Of a stretch of 24,231 bases of DNA, positions 1 through 7,500 are shown in pieces. The first letter of the stretch is position 1. Every line of letters starts with the position of its first letter. Source of the stretch: a bacterium (GTDB taxonomy: Bacteria > UBP14 > UBA6098 > JAFGQG01); the NCBI GenBank assembly GCA_016930435.1, contig JAFGGQ010000129.1, positions 1 through 24,231 on the forward strand, in the 5' to 3' direction. Under the pieces are notes generated by a model. That model made no database searches. It saw only the letters and a program-made list of their open reading frames with translations, and had not been told where the DNA came from. A program made the position numbers and the translations under genes.

Positions 1-289
1 CGTTTACGAACATTGGCTCCTCGCCTTCGAATGCTTACGAAGATAGCGCAGTTACAACCGGAATGACGCAGTACTATTGTACTAATTCCAACTTTACAAT
101 TTATAAAGGATAGAATAATATATATTCTTTATGTATGGTTATTGCTTTCTGAATAATGGAATTAGTTAAAACGTTTTTCCTTTAGCTATTATATTATTCC
201 ATTTTGGGATGAAAAACGTTAATGTTACCGCGTTGAATGGTGCAGAAGAAAGCGACCCGAGTAATGTTGTTAGTGTGGATGTGATGTAG
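1..289 (+). pseudogene. 3' end of a fibronectin type III domain gene, interrupted by ~143 bp
   Basis: Two pieces of one reading frame are visible. Bases 3-77 encode a stretch ending in GMTQYY. Bases 221-289 encode NVTALNGAEESDPSNVV plus five residues and a TAG stop. Joined, they give the usual last strands of a fibronectin III domain (YYxVTALNGxxES-PSNVVSV). The two pieces are in different frames and separated by about 143 bases (78-220) that look non-coding. Read without repair, the upstream frame ends early at the TAG at 111-113 after a short AT-rich tail. The 5' part of the gene lies outside the window, so its full product is unknown; in such genomes these domains usually sit in large secreted proteins. 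The call rests on motif recognition; the disruption is seen directly. Confidence 0.6.
78..220. repeat. ~143-bp insertion with two stem-loops inside the Fn3 remnant
   Basis: This AT-rich stretch separates the two halves of the Fn3 reading frame. It holds two perfect 10-bp inverted repeats in series: ACTAATTCCA at 81-90 with TGGAATTAGT at 157-166, and AACGTTTTTC at 170-179 with GAAAAACGTT at 211-220. The second repeat ends exactly where the Fn3 frame resumes. No coding capacity, transposase or clear target duplication is visible. It could be a small non-autonomous mobile element or repetitive palindrome; its identity is unknown. Confidence 0.4.
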
Positions 290-302
290 ATTTTCTAATT
301 CA

Positions 303-329
303 GGGAGCATGGCTATAAGCTGTGCTCCC
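303..329 (+). terminator. Hairpin terminator after the Fn3 gene remnant
   Basis: GGGAGCA (303-309) pairs with TGCTCCC (323-329). The stem continues through two T-G wobble pairs and GCT/AGC to a three-base loop (ATA). The T-tract behind it is weak (GATTTTAG). Its position 13 bases after the Fn3 stop fits transcription termination of that gene. Confidence 0.6.
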
Positions 330-484
330 GGTGATTTTAGTAAAATATTTGGAAAAATTGCAATTACTTATTGATTATTAAAGAGGTTTTGTGTATTTAG
401 AAAAAAAACAACCTATGCAAGAACTTGAATTAAACTGCAGAAAATGGCAAGGTTTGCTGTTTTCATAAGGCAGTATAAACTTAT
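330..484. other. AT-rich spacer before the cassette; no integrase seen
   Basis: No open reading frame of note, and no integrase gene, lies between the terminator and the cassette start. A weak symmetry (ACTGC near 434-438 with GCAGT near 469-473, plus GAAAA/TTTTC) precedes the GTTAGAC core site. It is too irregular, with too poor a left core (ATTAAAC), to be called a second attC. The recipient site could be an attI, a decayed attC or a secondary integration site. Confidence 0.35.
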
Positions 485-491
485 GTTAGAC
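485..491 (+). other. Integron core site GTTAGAC at the left cassette boundary
   Basis: GTTAGAC fits the integron R' core consensus GTTRRRY, with recombination expected between G485 and T486. It equals the reverse complement of the left core of the attC 1.5 kb downstream. That match supports this base as the cassette start. Confidence 0.65.
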
Positions 492-514
492 CAAAAAAGG
501 AGATAATTAAAGCA

Positions 515-1393
515 ATGGAATATCCGGAGATAGAAGAAAATCACTCCCTACCTTTGATGGTCATGGAGAGTTCCGAATACTCACCAAATCAGTGTATTTT
601 CCGGAATGATGAATTCGGCGTTTGGCTTTATCACGCCAATTGCATCGAGTTTATGGATATGCTCATAGCCAAATATCCTGAAGGAAAGTTCGATATGATC
701 TTTGCTGACCCACCTTACTTTCTATCAAATGGTGGCATTACCTGCCATGCTGGAAAGATGGTGAAGGTAGATAAGGGGCAATGGGATAAATCGAACGGAC
801 CAGAGATCAATCATGAATTTAACATCTCTTGGTTGTCAAGATGCCAGAAAGTGTTGAAGCCAAACGGCACAATTTGGGTGTCCGGGACACACCATGTAAT
901 TCATTCCGTTGGCTATGCCATGCAACAACTGGGAATGAAGATTCTCAACGACATTACATGGGAAAAACCAAATCCACCTCCGAACCTTTCTTGCCGCTAT
1001 TTTACCCATTCGACGGAAACAATAATCTGGGCGGCAAAAACGGAGAAATCAAAGCACTGTTTCAATTACGATACGATGCGTGAAGTCAATAATGGCAAAC
1101 AGATGAAATCCGTATGGTCTTTCACTGCACCTAACGGAGAGGAAAAGGAATTTGGAAAACATCCTACTCAAAAGCCGATTGCTCTCTTGGAAAGAATCAT
1201 TCTGGCATCAACAAACGAAGGTGAATTGATCCTTGATCCTTTTTCAGGCAGTTCCACTACTGGTATAGCCGCAATAAAGAAACATCGGAAGTTTGTGGGA
1301 ACGGAACTTGAAACAGAATTTATCAATCTGTCTATTGCCCGATTAAAACATGCGATAGGCATCCGGCAATCGACCCTAAATTTCGCACTATAA
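515..1393 (+). CDS. Beta-class DNA adenine-N6 methyltransferase (DpnA-like) of an R-M pair
   Basis: 292 aa. It transfers a methyl group from S-adenosylmethionine to adenine in DNA. Motif order is that of beta-class enzymes: catalytic motif IV DPPY at residues 65-68 (within FADPPYFLSNGG), the KHPTQKP block at 215-221, and the AdoMet-binding DPFSGSSTTG at 241-250 near the C-terminus. DPPY favours N6-adenine over N4-cytosine. From memory, the sequence around motif IV and the NLSCRYFTHSTETI block closely resemble DpnA-type methyltransferases that modify GATC; that target is inferred. A ribosome site AAAGGAG (496-502) precedes the ATG. The gene comes first in the cassette, 12 bases before the nuclease, so protection would be made before or with cutting activity. 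The length is normal for the family and it looks intact. Confidence 0.88.
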   Translation: MEYPEIEENHSLPLMVMESSEYSPNQCIFRNDEFGVWLYHANCIEFMDMLIAKYPEGKFDMIFADPPYFLSNGGITCHAGKMVKVDKGQWDKSNGPEINHEFNISWLSRCQKVLKPNGTIWVSGTHHVIHSVGYAMQQLGMKILNDITWEKPNPPPNLSCRYFTHSTETIIWAAKTEKSKHCFNYDTMREVNNGKQMKSVWSFTAPNGEEKEFGKHPTQKPIALLERIILASTNEGELILDPFSGSSTTGIAAIKKHRKFVGTELETEFINLSIARLKHAIGIRQSTLNFAL

Positions 1394-1405
1394 AGGGGAA
1401 CTACA

Positions 1406-2020
1406 GTGAAAAGAGAAGATGCTATCAGGAAATTAAAGGAGTTGGAAGGCAAGGACTTGGTTTCACTTGCAAGCCAATATGATGTCACTGTCTGGAAAGG
1501 CGAAAAAAAGAATAAGGGCTGGGCAGGGCATGTCCTTGAACGGTATTTAGGACTTCCAATAAATTCGGCCCAATCGCCAAATTTCGGTTCGTGGGAACTA
1601 AAAATAGTTCCCCTTAAAAGACTTGCGAACGGTGTTGTTGTGGTCAAAGAAACAATGGCTATTACTATGATAGACCCTTACAATGTGGCCAATACCCCTT
1701 TCGAGAAAAGCCATTTGTTGGCCAAACTCAAGAAAGCGGTCGTATGTGCCCGTTTATTCGAGTCGCAAAGCGAAAACCGATCCTTGTTGGTTCGAGTTGC
1801 GGCTTTTGACCTCCACGACAGAGCCACATATGAACAGGTAAAAAGAGACTACGAAGAGACGAGAAACTGCATTCTATCACGGGGCTTTGAACATCTTACA
1901 GGCGCGATGGGCGTGTTGGTTCAACCGAGAACCAAGGGGGCTGGCCACGGAAGCACCAGCAGGGCTTTCTATGCACGAACTCAATTTGTCACAAAAATAC
2001 TTGGAATCGAAAAGGTCTAA
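1406..2020 (+). CDS. MutH/Sau3AI-family type II restriction endonuclease, catalytic Asp replaced
   Basis: 204 aa, GTG start with AAAGGGG (1392-1398) in front. The order of motifs matches MutH by eye: KGWAGHVLERYLG (37-49; compare KGWIGVLLEIWLG in MutH), the PD-(D/E)xK core PNFGSWELK (58-66), FEKSHLLAKLKK (99-110), QVKRDYEE (144-151) and RAFYARTQF (176-184). Equivalents of MutH E56, E77 and K79 are E45, E64 and K66. The residue matching catalytic D70 is N59 (codon AAT, 1580-1582), which may reduce or abolish cleavage. MutH recognises GATC, consistent with the DpnA-like methyltransferase beside it, so a GATC R-M system is inferred. At 204 aa it is near MutH size (229) and far below Sau3AI. The stop codon lies inside the attC site. 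Confidence 0.8.
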   Translation: MKREDAIRKLKELEGKDLVSLASQYDVTVWKGEKKNKGWAGHVLERYLGLPINSAQSPNFGSWELKIVPLKRLANGVVVVKETMAITMIDPYNVANTPFEKSHLLAKLKKAVVCARLFESQSENRSLLVRVAAFDLHDRATYEQVKRDYEETRNCILSRGFEHLTGAMGVLVQPRTKGAGHGSTSRAFYARTQFVTKILGIEKV

Positions 2021-2086
2021 CAAGGCGCTCCACCTGACCGCTATTCCGCTGCGCTCCATAGCGGCAGGTGAGCTTTGCCGTTAGAA
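2015..2086 (+). repeat. Integron attC recombination site (72 bp)
   Basis: Left core GTCTAAC (2015-2021, RYYYAAC) and right core GTTAGAA (2080-2086) enclose an imperfect palindrome. Pairings seen: GGC 2024-2026 with GCC 2077-2079; GCT 2027-2029 with AGC 2071-2073; CACCTG 2031-2036 with CAGGTG 2065-2070; CCGCTAT 2038-2044 with ATAGCGG 2058-2064. C2030 and A2037 are unpaired on one arm, like the extrahelical bases that select the recombined strand. TTT 2074-2076 is the unpaired spacer and 2045-2057 the terminal loop. Size, cores, bulges and position at a stop codon all fit an attC. Confidence 0.85.
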
Positions 2087-2120
2087 AGACAGAAAATTAA
2101 TTTAATAAAAGGTTAAAAAC

Positions 2121-3272
2121 ATGAAGAAATCTTCAATTTTTTTACAAATATTACTTATTGTTATTCTGATGGTTTTTAATTCTGCTAATTCCCTTGATTC
2201 CTTGAGGTATGACTTAAAAAGAGGTTGGAATATGATTTCTTCACCCTTTACTGACTCTTTACTAGTAACGGAAGCATTTCCAATGGCCATAGGAAGTGCT
2301 TGGGAATACAACACGGAATCAGGAAGTTATGTTGAAATGCCTTATGTTACAGCGGGAACAGGATTCTGGTTAATGGTTGGTTCAGACACAGTTATTAATT
2401 TGGTGGGAGATAGCTTTGCTTATAATCTCGATTGTATATTTGAACCTGGATGGCACCTTTTTGGTGGTCCTGCTGTTACTTTACCAGCAAATAACTTTAC
2501 GAACAGTCCCATAGTGCTCGGTGATCCGTATGGTTATAATCCGGAAACCAGAGCATATTTGATTGCCGATACTCTTTTTCCCGGATTAGGCTATTGGATA
2601 TATTTTTCAGATACTTTAGAAAGGGCAATGGGTGCAATAACTGATATAGACGGGAATGTTTACCGCATTATTTCTATTGGCTCGCAAGTTTGGATGGCGG
2701 AGAATTTAAAGGTTACTCATTACCGGAACGGCACGGCAATTCCAAATGTAACTGATGCAACTGAATGGTCGAATTTAGATGATACCGAAACCGGGGCTTA
2801 TTGCGAATATAACAATGACCCTTCTAATATTCTTACCTATGGCAGGCTTTACAACTGGTATGCAGTAGATGATTCAAGGTGCCTTGCCCCTGCGGGTTGG
2901 CATGTTCCAACGGATGAGGAATGGAAAACGCTTGAGATTTATCTTGGTATGAGTCCGGCAGAGGCTGATTCTTATTGGTATCGTGGCACAAATGAGGGCA
3001 GTAAACTTGCGGGTAGAGCGGATCTTTGGTATGATGGAGATTTGGAAGATGACCCTGAATTTGGGTCGAGTGGTTTTACAGCGTTGCCGGGCGGCTACCG
3101 TACCAACGATGGTACTTTCTACAATATGTCGAGCTACGCGACCTTCTGGTCCTCCTCCGAGTACTCAACAGCACTCGCCTGGTACCGAACCCTGAACTAC
3201 TATTACACAGATGTCGACCGGCTCTACATCAATAAGCAAGCTGGCTTTTCGGTGCGCTGTTTGCGGGATTGA
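2121..3272 (+). CDS. Secreted protein with two GW repeats and a C-terminal FISUMP domain
   Basis: 383 aa. It starts with a signal peptide (about residues 1-24: KK, then a hydrophobic run ending ANS). Two related modules follow: residues 33-98 (KRGWNMISSPF ... GTGFWLMVGSDT) and 108-166 (EPGWHLFGGP ... GLGYWIYFSDT). Residues 172-383 are a FISUMP domain (Fib_succ_major), marked by TDIDGNVYR, WMAENLKVTHYRNG, YGRLYNWYAV, PAGWHVPTDEEW and the end GFSVRCLRD. FISUMP domains have a C-type-lectin/sulfatase-modifying-like fold and are probably surface ligand binders; the ligand is unknown. The last ~60 residues are rich in Y, T, D, L and N in codons ending in C, and that stretch is more G+C-rich (52% over 3061-3240) than the rest (about 40%), as in DGR variable regions. 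AAAAGG (2107-2112) precedes the ATG. It lies 35 bp after the attC but shows no attC of its own. Confidence 0.85.
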   Translation: MKKSSIFLQILLIVILMVFNSANSLDSLRYDLKRGWNMISSPFTDSLLVTEAFPMAIGSAWEYNTESGSYVEMPYVTAGTGFWLMVGSDTVINLVGDSFAYNLDCIFEPGWHLFGGPAVTLPANNFTNSPIVLGDPYGYNPETRAYLIADTLFPGLGYWIYFSDTLERAMGAITDIDGNVYRIISIGSQVWMAENLKVTHYRNGTAIPNVTDATEWSNLDDTETGAYCEYNNDPSNILTYGRLYNWYAVDDSRCLAPAGWHVPTDEEWKTLEIYLGMSPAEADSYWYRGTNEGSKLAGRADLWYDGDLEDDPEFGSSGFTALPGGYRTNDGTFYNMSSYATFWSSSEYSTALAWYRTLNYYYTDVDRLYINKQAGFSVRCLRD

Positions 3273-3377
3273 CCCCGTTAGAAGTGTATATAGTAGCGAT
3301 ATTAAGTCAAATATAATAAATATCGAATTATTAGGAAACTTAAGAGGATGAGATAATGAATAGACTTCTAACGGGGT
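3273..3377. repeat. 105-bp inverted-repeat element (possible MITE) after the FISUMP gene
   Basis: CCCCGTTAGAAGT (3273-3285) is the exact reverse complement of ACTTCTAACGGGG (3364-3376). The flanking A3272/T3377 also pair, giving 14 bp. The inside is AT-rich and non-coding. TTGA occurs just before (3269-3272) and just after (3378-3381), resembling a 4-bp target duplication. The core orientation (GTT first, AAC last) is opposite to an attC, so this is not a second cassette site. Confidence 0.45.
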
Positions 3378-3387
3378 TTGACTATTT

Positions 3388-3404
3388 GCCCCGCGAAGCG
3401 GGGC
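3388..3404 (+). terminator. GC hairpin downstream of the FISUMP gene
   Basis: GCCCCGC (3388-3394) and GCGGGGC (3398-3404) form a 7-bp stem with a GAA loop, followed by an A/T-rich run (CGAAAATATTTTTGG). It could terminate transcription of the FISUMP gene. GC-rich hairpins shortly after a variable region are also described as target-site features of diversity-generating retroelements. The sequence cannot decide between these. Confidence 0.5.
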
Positions 3405-3459
3405 CGAAAATATTTTTGGTAAATTACAGCAAGAGATAAGATAAATCCCGTAAGGATAA

Positions 3460-3570
3460 GATGACGATATTATAAAATGGCTGAAAGACCCCAAAAATAA
3501 CGAACATGCTGAAGAAGTTACAAAAAGGATAAACGAAATTATTGCCCCTGAAAAACTGAAATTGGATTAA
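3460..3570 (+). pseudogene. Remnant of a small gene (36 codons, no start)
   Basis: One frame reads DDDIIKWLKDPKNNEHA, continues with EEVTKRINEII, and ends in APEKLKLD and a TAA stop. The composition is protein-like (charged, amphipathic helix-like), but a stop codon lies immediately upstream (3457-3459) and there is no start codon at the front. It looks like the 3' end of a lost gene; the family is not recognised. It may equally be chance. Confidence 0.3.
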
Positions 3571-3585
3571 AAATTTTGGTTCATC

Positions 3586-3608
3586 TCGATTATTGATATT
3601 ATAATCGA
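3586..3608. terminator. AT-rich hairpin with T-run
   Basis: TCGATTAT (3586-3593) pairs with ATAATCGA (3601-3608) around a seven-base loop, followed shortly by TTTTTT (3620-3625). It may terminate plus-strand transcription. The rest of 3609-3721 holds no gene. It contains GT-rich repeats of the type TTCGTGG (3624-3630 and 3650-3656), similar to the end of the window. Confidence 0.35.
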
Positions 3609-3721
3609 ATTAATTTGAATTTTTTCGTGGGATTTGGTGTTTTTGTGTTTTCGTGGCAAGCCTTTGTTTCTCTTTTCCTTTGTCATAATCCCGTTTAATC
3701 CAGGCAAATTGTATAGGAATC

Positions 3722-4561
3722 CTATTTAATTAACTGCACCTTTACAACTTCCTTAAAATCACCAGCCTCTAATTTGATAAAATACAACCCGGATGCAACC
3801 GGATTATTGTCGTTATCCCTGCCTTTCCAGGTGGCAGAATAATACCCGGCAGGCTTTTCACCGGCATCAATTGTTTTCACTTTCTTGCCCAGGATATCAT
3901 AAACGGAGAGATCGATGGCGCAATCAACAGGCAGCGCATATTCGATTGAAGTTGATGGGTTAAAAGGATTGGGTTGGTTCTGGAAAAGTGAAAATTCCCG
4001 GGGAAGGATTTGATCTGATTCTTCATAAAGTTCACCCTGCAAGACCAATTCCTTATGCATTACCACTATTTCCGGATCCGAAACCGATGGTTTTCCGGTC
4101 TCAGAAGAAAGGATATTTAGAGTAAAGGCGTACTGAGGTGCGATAACTCCCTGTGATTTCAGTATCATGTGGAGGATGATCGCCTCGGTGGGGGGGATGT
4201 AAATTACCAATTCGCTATTAGCCTTTATGATCTCCAGGTTGCGATTGGTTTTGTTCATTAAGCAATAATCACTAAGTTCAAATTGGCTGGGATCCCAATG
4301 TATGCGCAGGGTGTGATGACTGGATGGATCAACGGGCCGGGCTTCAATGTCCAAAATCGCGCTGATTTCATTGTATTTGTTCCGGACAAGTTTACCATCT
4401 ATTTCGGCTTCAATGATTTTGCCTGATTGATACTGGTAAAATCTCAGGGGTAAAGGTTCTTTGGATGATGTGTTTTCAGACTCCTGAGAGTGAATGGTGG
4501 CTAATCGGAAGATGATCGGAATCAAACCTATAACAAGGATACTTATGGATCTTTTATTCAT
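3722..4561 (-). CDS. Exported protein with T9SS C-terminal sorting domain
   Basis: 279 aa. The N-terminus (MNKRSISILVIGLIPIIF) is a signal peptide or anchor. Residues about 35-180 are a beta-rich region with no family recognised. Residues about 187-279 form a type IX secretion sorting domain of the FlgD-Ig-like type: the hallmark QNQPNPFNPST at 194-204, then LSVYDILGKKV, WKGRDNDNNPVASGLYFIKL and a final VVKVQLIK. Such domains direct passage through the T9SS outer-membrane channel and surface attachment. The start is preceded by GGAG at a good distance. It is the last gene of the minus-strand cluster, 20 bp behind the 2213-aa gene, which has no sorting domain of its own. That suggests the two are made together and may act together (inference). 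Confidence 0.85.
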   Translation of the reverse strand: MNKRSISILVIGLIPIIFRLATIHSQESENTSSKEPLPLRFYQYQSGKIIEAEIDGKLVRNKYNEISAILDIEARPVDPSSHHTLRIHWDPSQFELSDYCLMNKTNRNLEIIKANSELVIYIPPTEAIILHMILKSQGVIAPQYAFTLNILSSETGKPSVSDPEIVVMHKELVLQGELYEESDQILPREFSLFQNQPNPFNPSTSIEYALPVDCAIDLSVYDILGKKVKTIDAGEKPAGYYSATWKGRDNDNNPVASGLYFIKLEAGDFKEVVKVQLIK

Positions 4562-4581
4562 GGTATGTCTCCGGTTTAAGT

Positions 4582-7500
4582 TTAGAAGCTTATCAATATT
4601 TCATCAATGAAAATCTCATAGTTACCGGGACCTATCACAGTAGGTTTTTTAAAGTAGAATGCAACCTTGGTGGCTTTTGTCCCTTCAGGTAATGCTGCCA
4701 GTCCGAGATTGATATTTACCCAGCCTCCTACGGGATCAGTCCGGAGTTGTGGCGCGTATATATCACCCAGGTCATCGATGATGTAGAATTCCGAAAGCCA
4801 GGCAGTGCCTCCGCCCTCTAATTCGAGTTCAAAGTCAATGATCCCGTTTCCCAGTCCGGTAGGGGGATCGAAATTATAAGCGATATTGAAATTGAGGCTG
4901 CTGTTATCGTTAAATCTAAGTTCATTGGGAAATGGAAATTCAAAGAGGACATACTGGGCCCGGGCGGGGCTGAAACCAGTGAATTCGCCATTAATTCGAA
5001 GAAAATAATTACCATGAGTGGGAGGCGGGGCTAATGGTCCGGCGTCGTCAATGTGAACTATCGCACAGTGTTCTCCGGCTACCGCTATGTTTTCACTGAC
5101 AGTAAGGTTGTTGAGTATAATATCATCCGGTTCATTTGGTTCGAATGAACGATAGAACGCCCTCCGGTAGATAAGATTGTCTAAATATCCGTCAGCTTGA
5201 GGGGAGGCTTTTATCCAGATTGACTCGGCAGTACGGATGGAATCTGCTCCATCCAGAGAGAATGGCACAGGATAGCGGAACTTAGCGGGGTATGAGGAGT
5301 TTACCGGATCGAACCATACGATCTGGTTTCTTCCCTGCAGTTTATAACCGACTGAATATTCACCTTCATCGATCCGGCCCTCATACATCAGGAAGAGGCA
5401 GTGTTTAGTGCAGAGCGTGCAAACCGGTGTTTGTTCAATATCGAAGAGTTTAGTGCTATCTACATTTAAGGAATCGAAGGAGGTAATATGCAGCAGACCT
5501 TCACCCCCATCCTTTTCACGGCGGGTGATGATGATAGGATCATAGATATGATCAAGGTCCCCGGTCATGTTGGATATATAACCATACATTTTACGAGGGT
5601 TATCATCTTCCCATGTAGCAGTCATAAAGCTGTCCACATCGAGCAGGGTAGTAAAAATGTCATCGGGGTGAATCCAGAATTTGGGGAGTTTGTATGCGGA
5701 ATCCAGGGGGTCAATAGCGAAGGTAACGTACCAGCTGTAAGCGGTGTCGGGGGACAAAGTGCTGGTTCGGAACCACTGCCAGGTTGTGTCATCGGTCAGA
5801 GTATCGACATCGAACTGCCAGGGACCGGTGTAATTACTCTTTAATAGAGAAGCATAAGTGGTTTTGGTAAAGGCATTGTAGAATCTGGCTTCGGGCACAT
5901 TGTGGATATTACGTTCTTCCCAGTCTATAATAGTATCCGCATTATTATCATAAGTGCCATTGATCATATCTCCGAAATGAACGTTTATCCCATACTCGTC
6001 GGCATAGAATTCATCCTTTCGCTCAAAGAGGGAGACATGGTCCACAAAAGCGCGGAGATTCCCCACCATGGGCAAGTCAGTTTCATAGATCAGATGTACA
6101 TCCTGCACCAGCCATCCTTCCAAAACATCGGGTAATTGGATATCGATATATCGCCAGTAATCTCCTGATACGGGCCGCCAAACCAGGTCTGAGTCCGAAT
6201 CTATTTCGTTCCTAAATGAAGATATTAGTGGAGTTCCCCATTGGTCGGTAGCGTGTTCACCGATTTCCTCCAGGTAATCCAGCATATACCAGGTTTCACC
6301 GGTTTCGGGATTATAGATTTCAAGGTCCACAAGTACTTTAGGGGGATTAAGCTGTGGAAGGTCGGGCCGGTCAGGCAAAAATTGGGGTGAATACTCTTGC
6401 CAGATATAGTAACCCATAGCGGTCCAGGCATCGATCCGGTATTCCAGGTCATTGGGGAGTAAAGCAAAGCGGAAGCTTGGATTATCCGTTTCCGAAAGTT
6501 CTTTATCCAATAAGGGCATATAACCGCTTACCTCGAAGACATTGCCAAAGGGTCCGAACGGCATTGTATCGATGGTGATATAAGTAGTTTCACGGGGGTC
6601 CGGGCTGGGAAGCACGGAGAGGGTACAAGTAGGCATGGTACCAGCATTATTCCAGCCTTTGAATTTGGGGGAAAATCCTATAAGGTCGTTCTCACTGAAT
6701 CCGCCATCGGGGGCATTTTCGTCTTCGAAATCAAGGACAATATTTTTCACCCTGATAGTTAAATTATCAAGATAAGCATGAACAAGGTCTTCATTCTCAT
6801 TGGGTTGGTCTTCATATCCCAGCAGGATTCCAATAATTGTCTTGCCCACAAATGGATTCAGGGAGGCGGTAACACGATTGAATTCACCCACTTCGATCGA
6901 TTCGGTGGGTCGCCAGGCGGGATGCATTCGGGTGCCGGTAATATCCAAGAATGAATCGACAACGATTGAACGGGAACCTTCTTCGAATATGAAATCGATG
7001 CACATCGTTTTTGCATTTGAGGTTAACGGGGCAAAATCGTAGGAAAGCTCCATGGATTTCTCTACATGGATATTACAGTTGAACAGTTTAAAATAGATAT
7101 AGGAGTTATCCCAGATATCATTAGTTTTAGAAAGGTCATCAAAACTAATCTCAAGTACCCCATTATCCGGGTCTGCGGGAAGGGTGATTCTTTTGCTCAG
7201 GTGAGTAGTACATGAGGGATGGAAATCGACTTTATGGAACTCAAATATATTATCACTGTAGCCCCAAGGGTGCTCGATTGTTTGTTCGCCATCCCATGTA
7301 ATACTGAAGCGGCCTTCCCACCTTTCCGATGGATCATGGAAGTATTTTTCCAACCAATCGGGTACGCCGTTTACGTTACCGTCCATATACTGGTCGTCGT
7401 TCTTTGAGTTAAAACCTCCCATATTGTAAACATAAGGTACAAAATCAAGGTGACCGTAACTATCCACCCGGGGACTTCCCATAAGGAAATCATCCCAGGA

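Larger units (their letters stand above)
486..2080 (+). mobile_element. Integron gene cassette carrying a restriction-modification pair
   Basis: The boundaries follow integron rules. The left junction is a perfect GTTRRRY core site (GTTAGAC, 485-491), cut after the G. The right end is an attC site whose left core, GTCTAAC (2015-2021), is the exact reverse complement of GTTAGAC, as expected if the cassette's first six bases came from its own circular attC. The right core after the cut reads TTAGAA, which then belongs to the recipient. The first start codon is 29 bases inside the cassette, and the second gene's TAA stop lies within the attC left core. Both are typical of cassettes. The cassette is 1595 bp, holds two genes in one orientation, and no integrase is in the window. 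Confidence 0.8.

Noticed and set aside
429-491. Possible second attC just before the cassette
   Set aside because: The right core GTTAGAC is perfect, but the left core candidate (ATTAAAC) is poor and the arms pair only in short, unevenly spaced blocks. The core can be explained as the cassette's own front end.
1887-2084. Open frame of 65 codons overlapping the nuclease end and the attC
   Set aside because: It is in another frame over a well-supported gene and runs through the attC hairpin; no protein character of its own.
2081-3283. FISUMP gene as a second integron cassette (GTTAGAA at 2080 and 3277)
   Set aside because: No attC-like palindrome with a YYYAAC left core precedes 3277, and the GTTAGAA there is one arm of an inverted repeat with the wrong orientation for an attC.
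4562-4581. Frameshift splitting a single giant protein with a sorting domain
   Set aside because: The 279-aa protein has its own start, ribosome site and signal-like N-terminus, and the giant ends on a complete beta strand, so two genes are the simpler reading.
5488-5844. Plus-strand open frames of 60-119 codons inside the 2213-aa gene
   Set aside because: They lie antisense to a long intact frame with clear domain signatures; they are mirror frames caused by codon bias.
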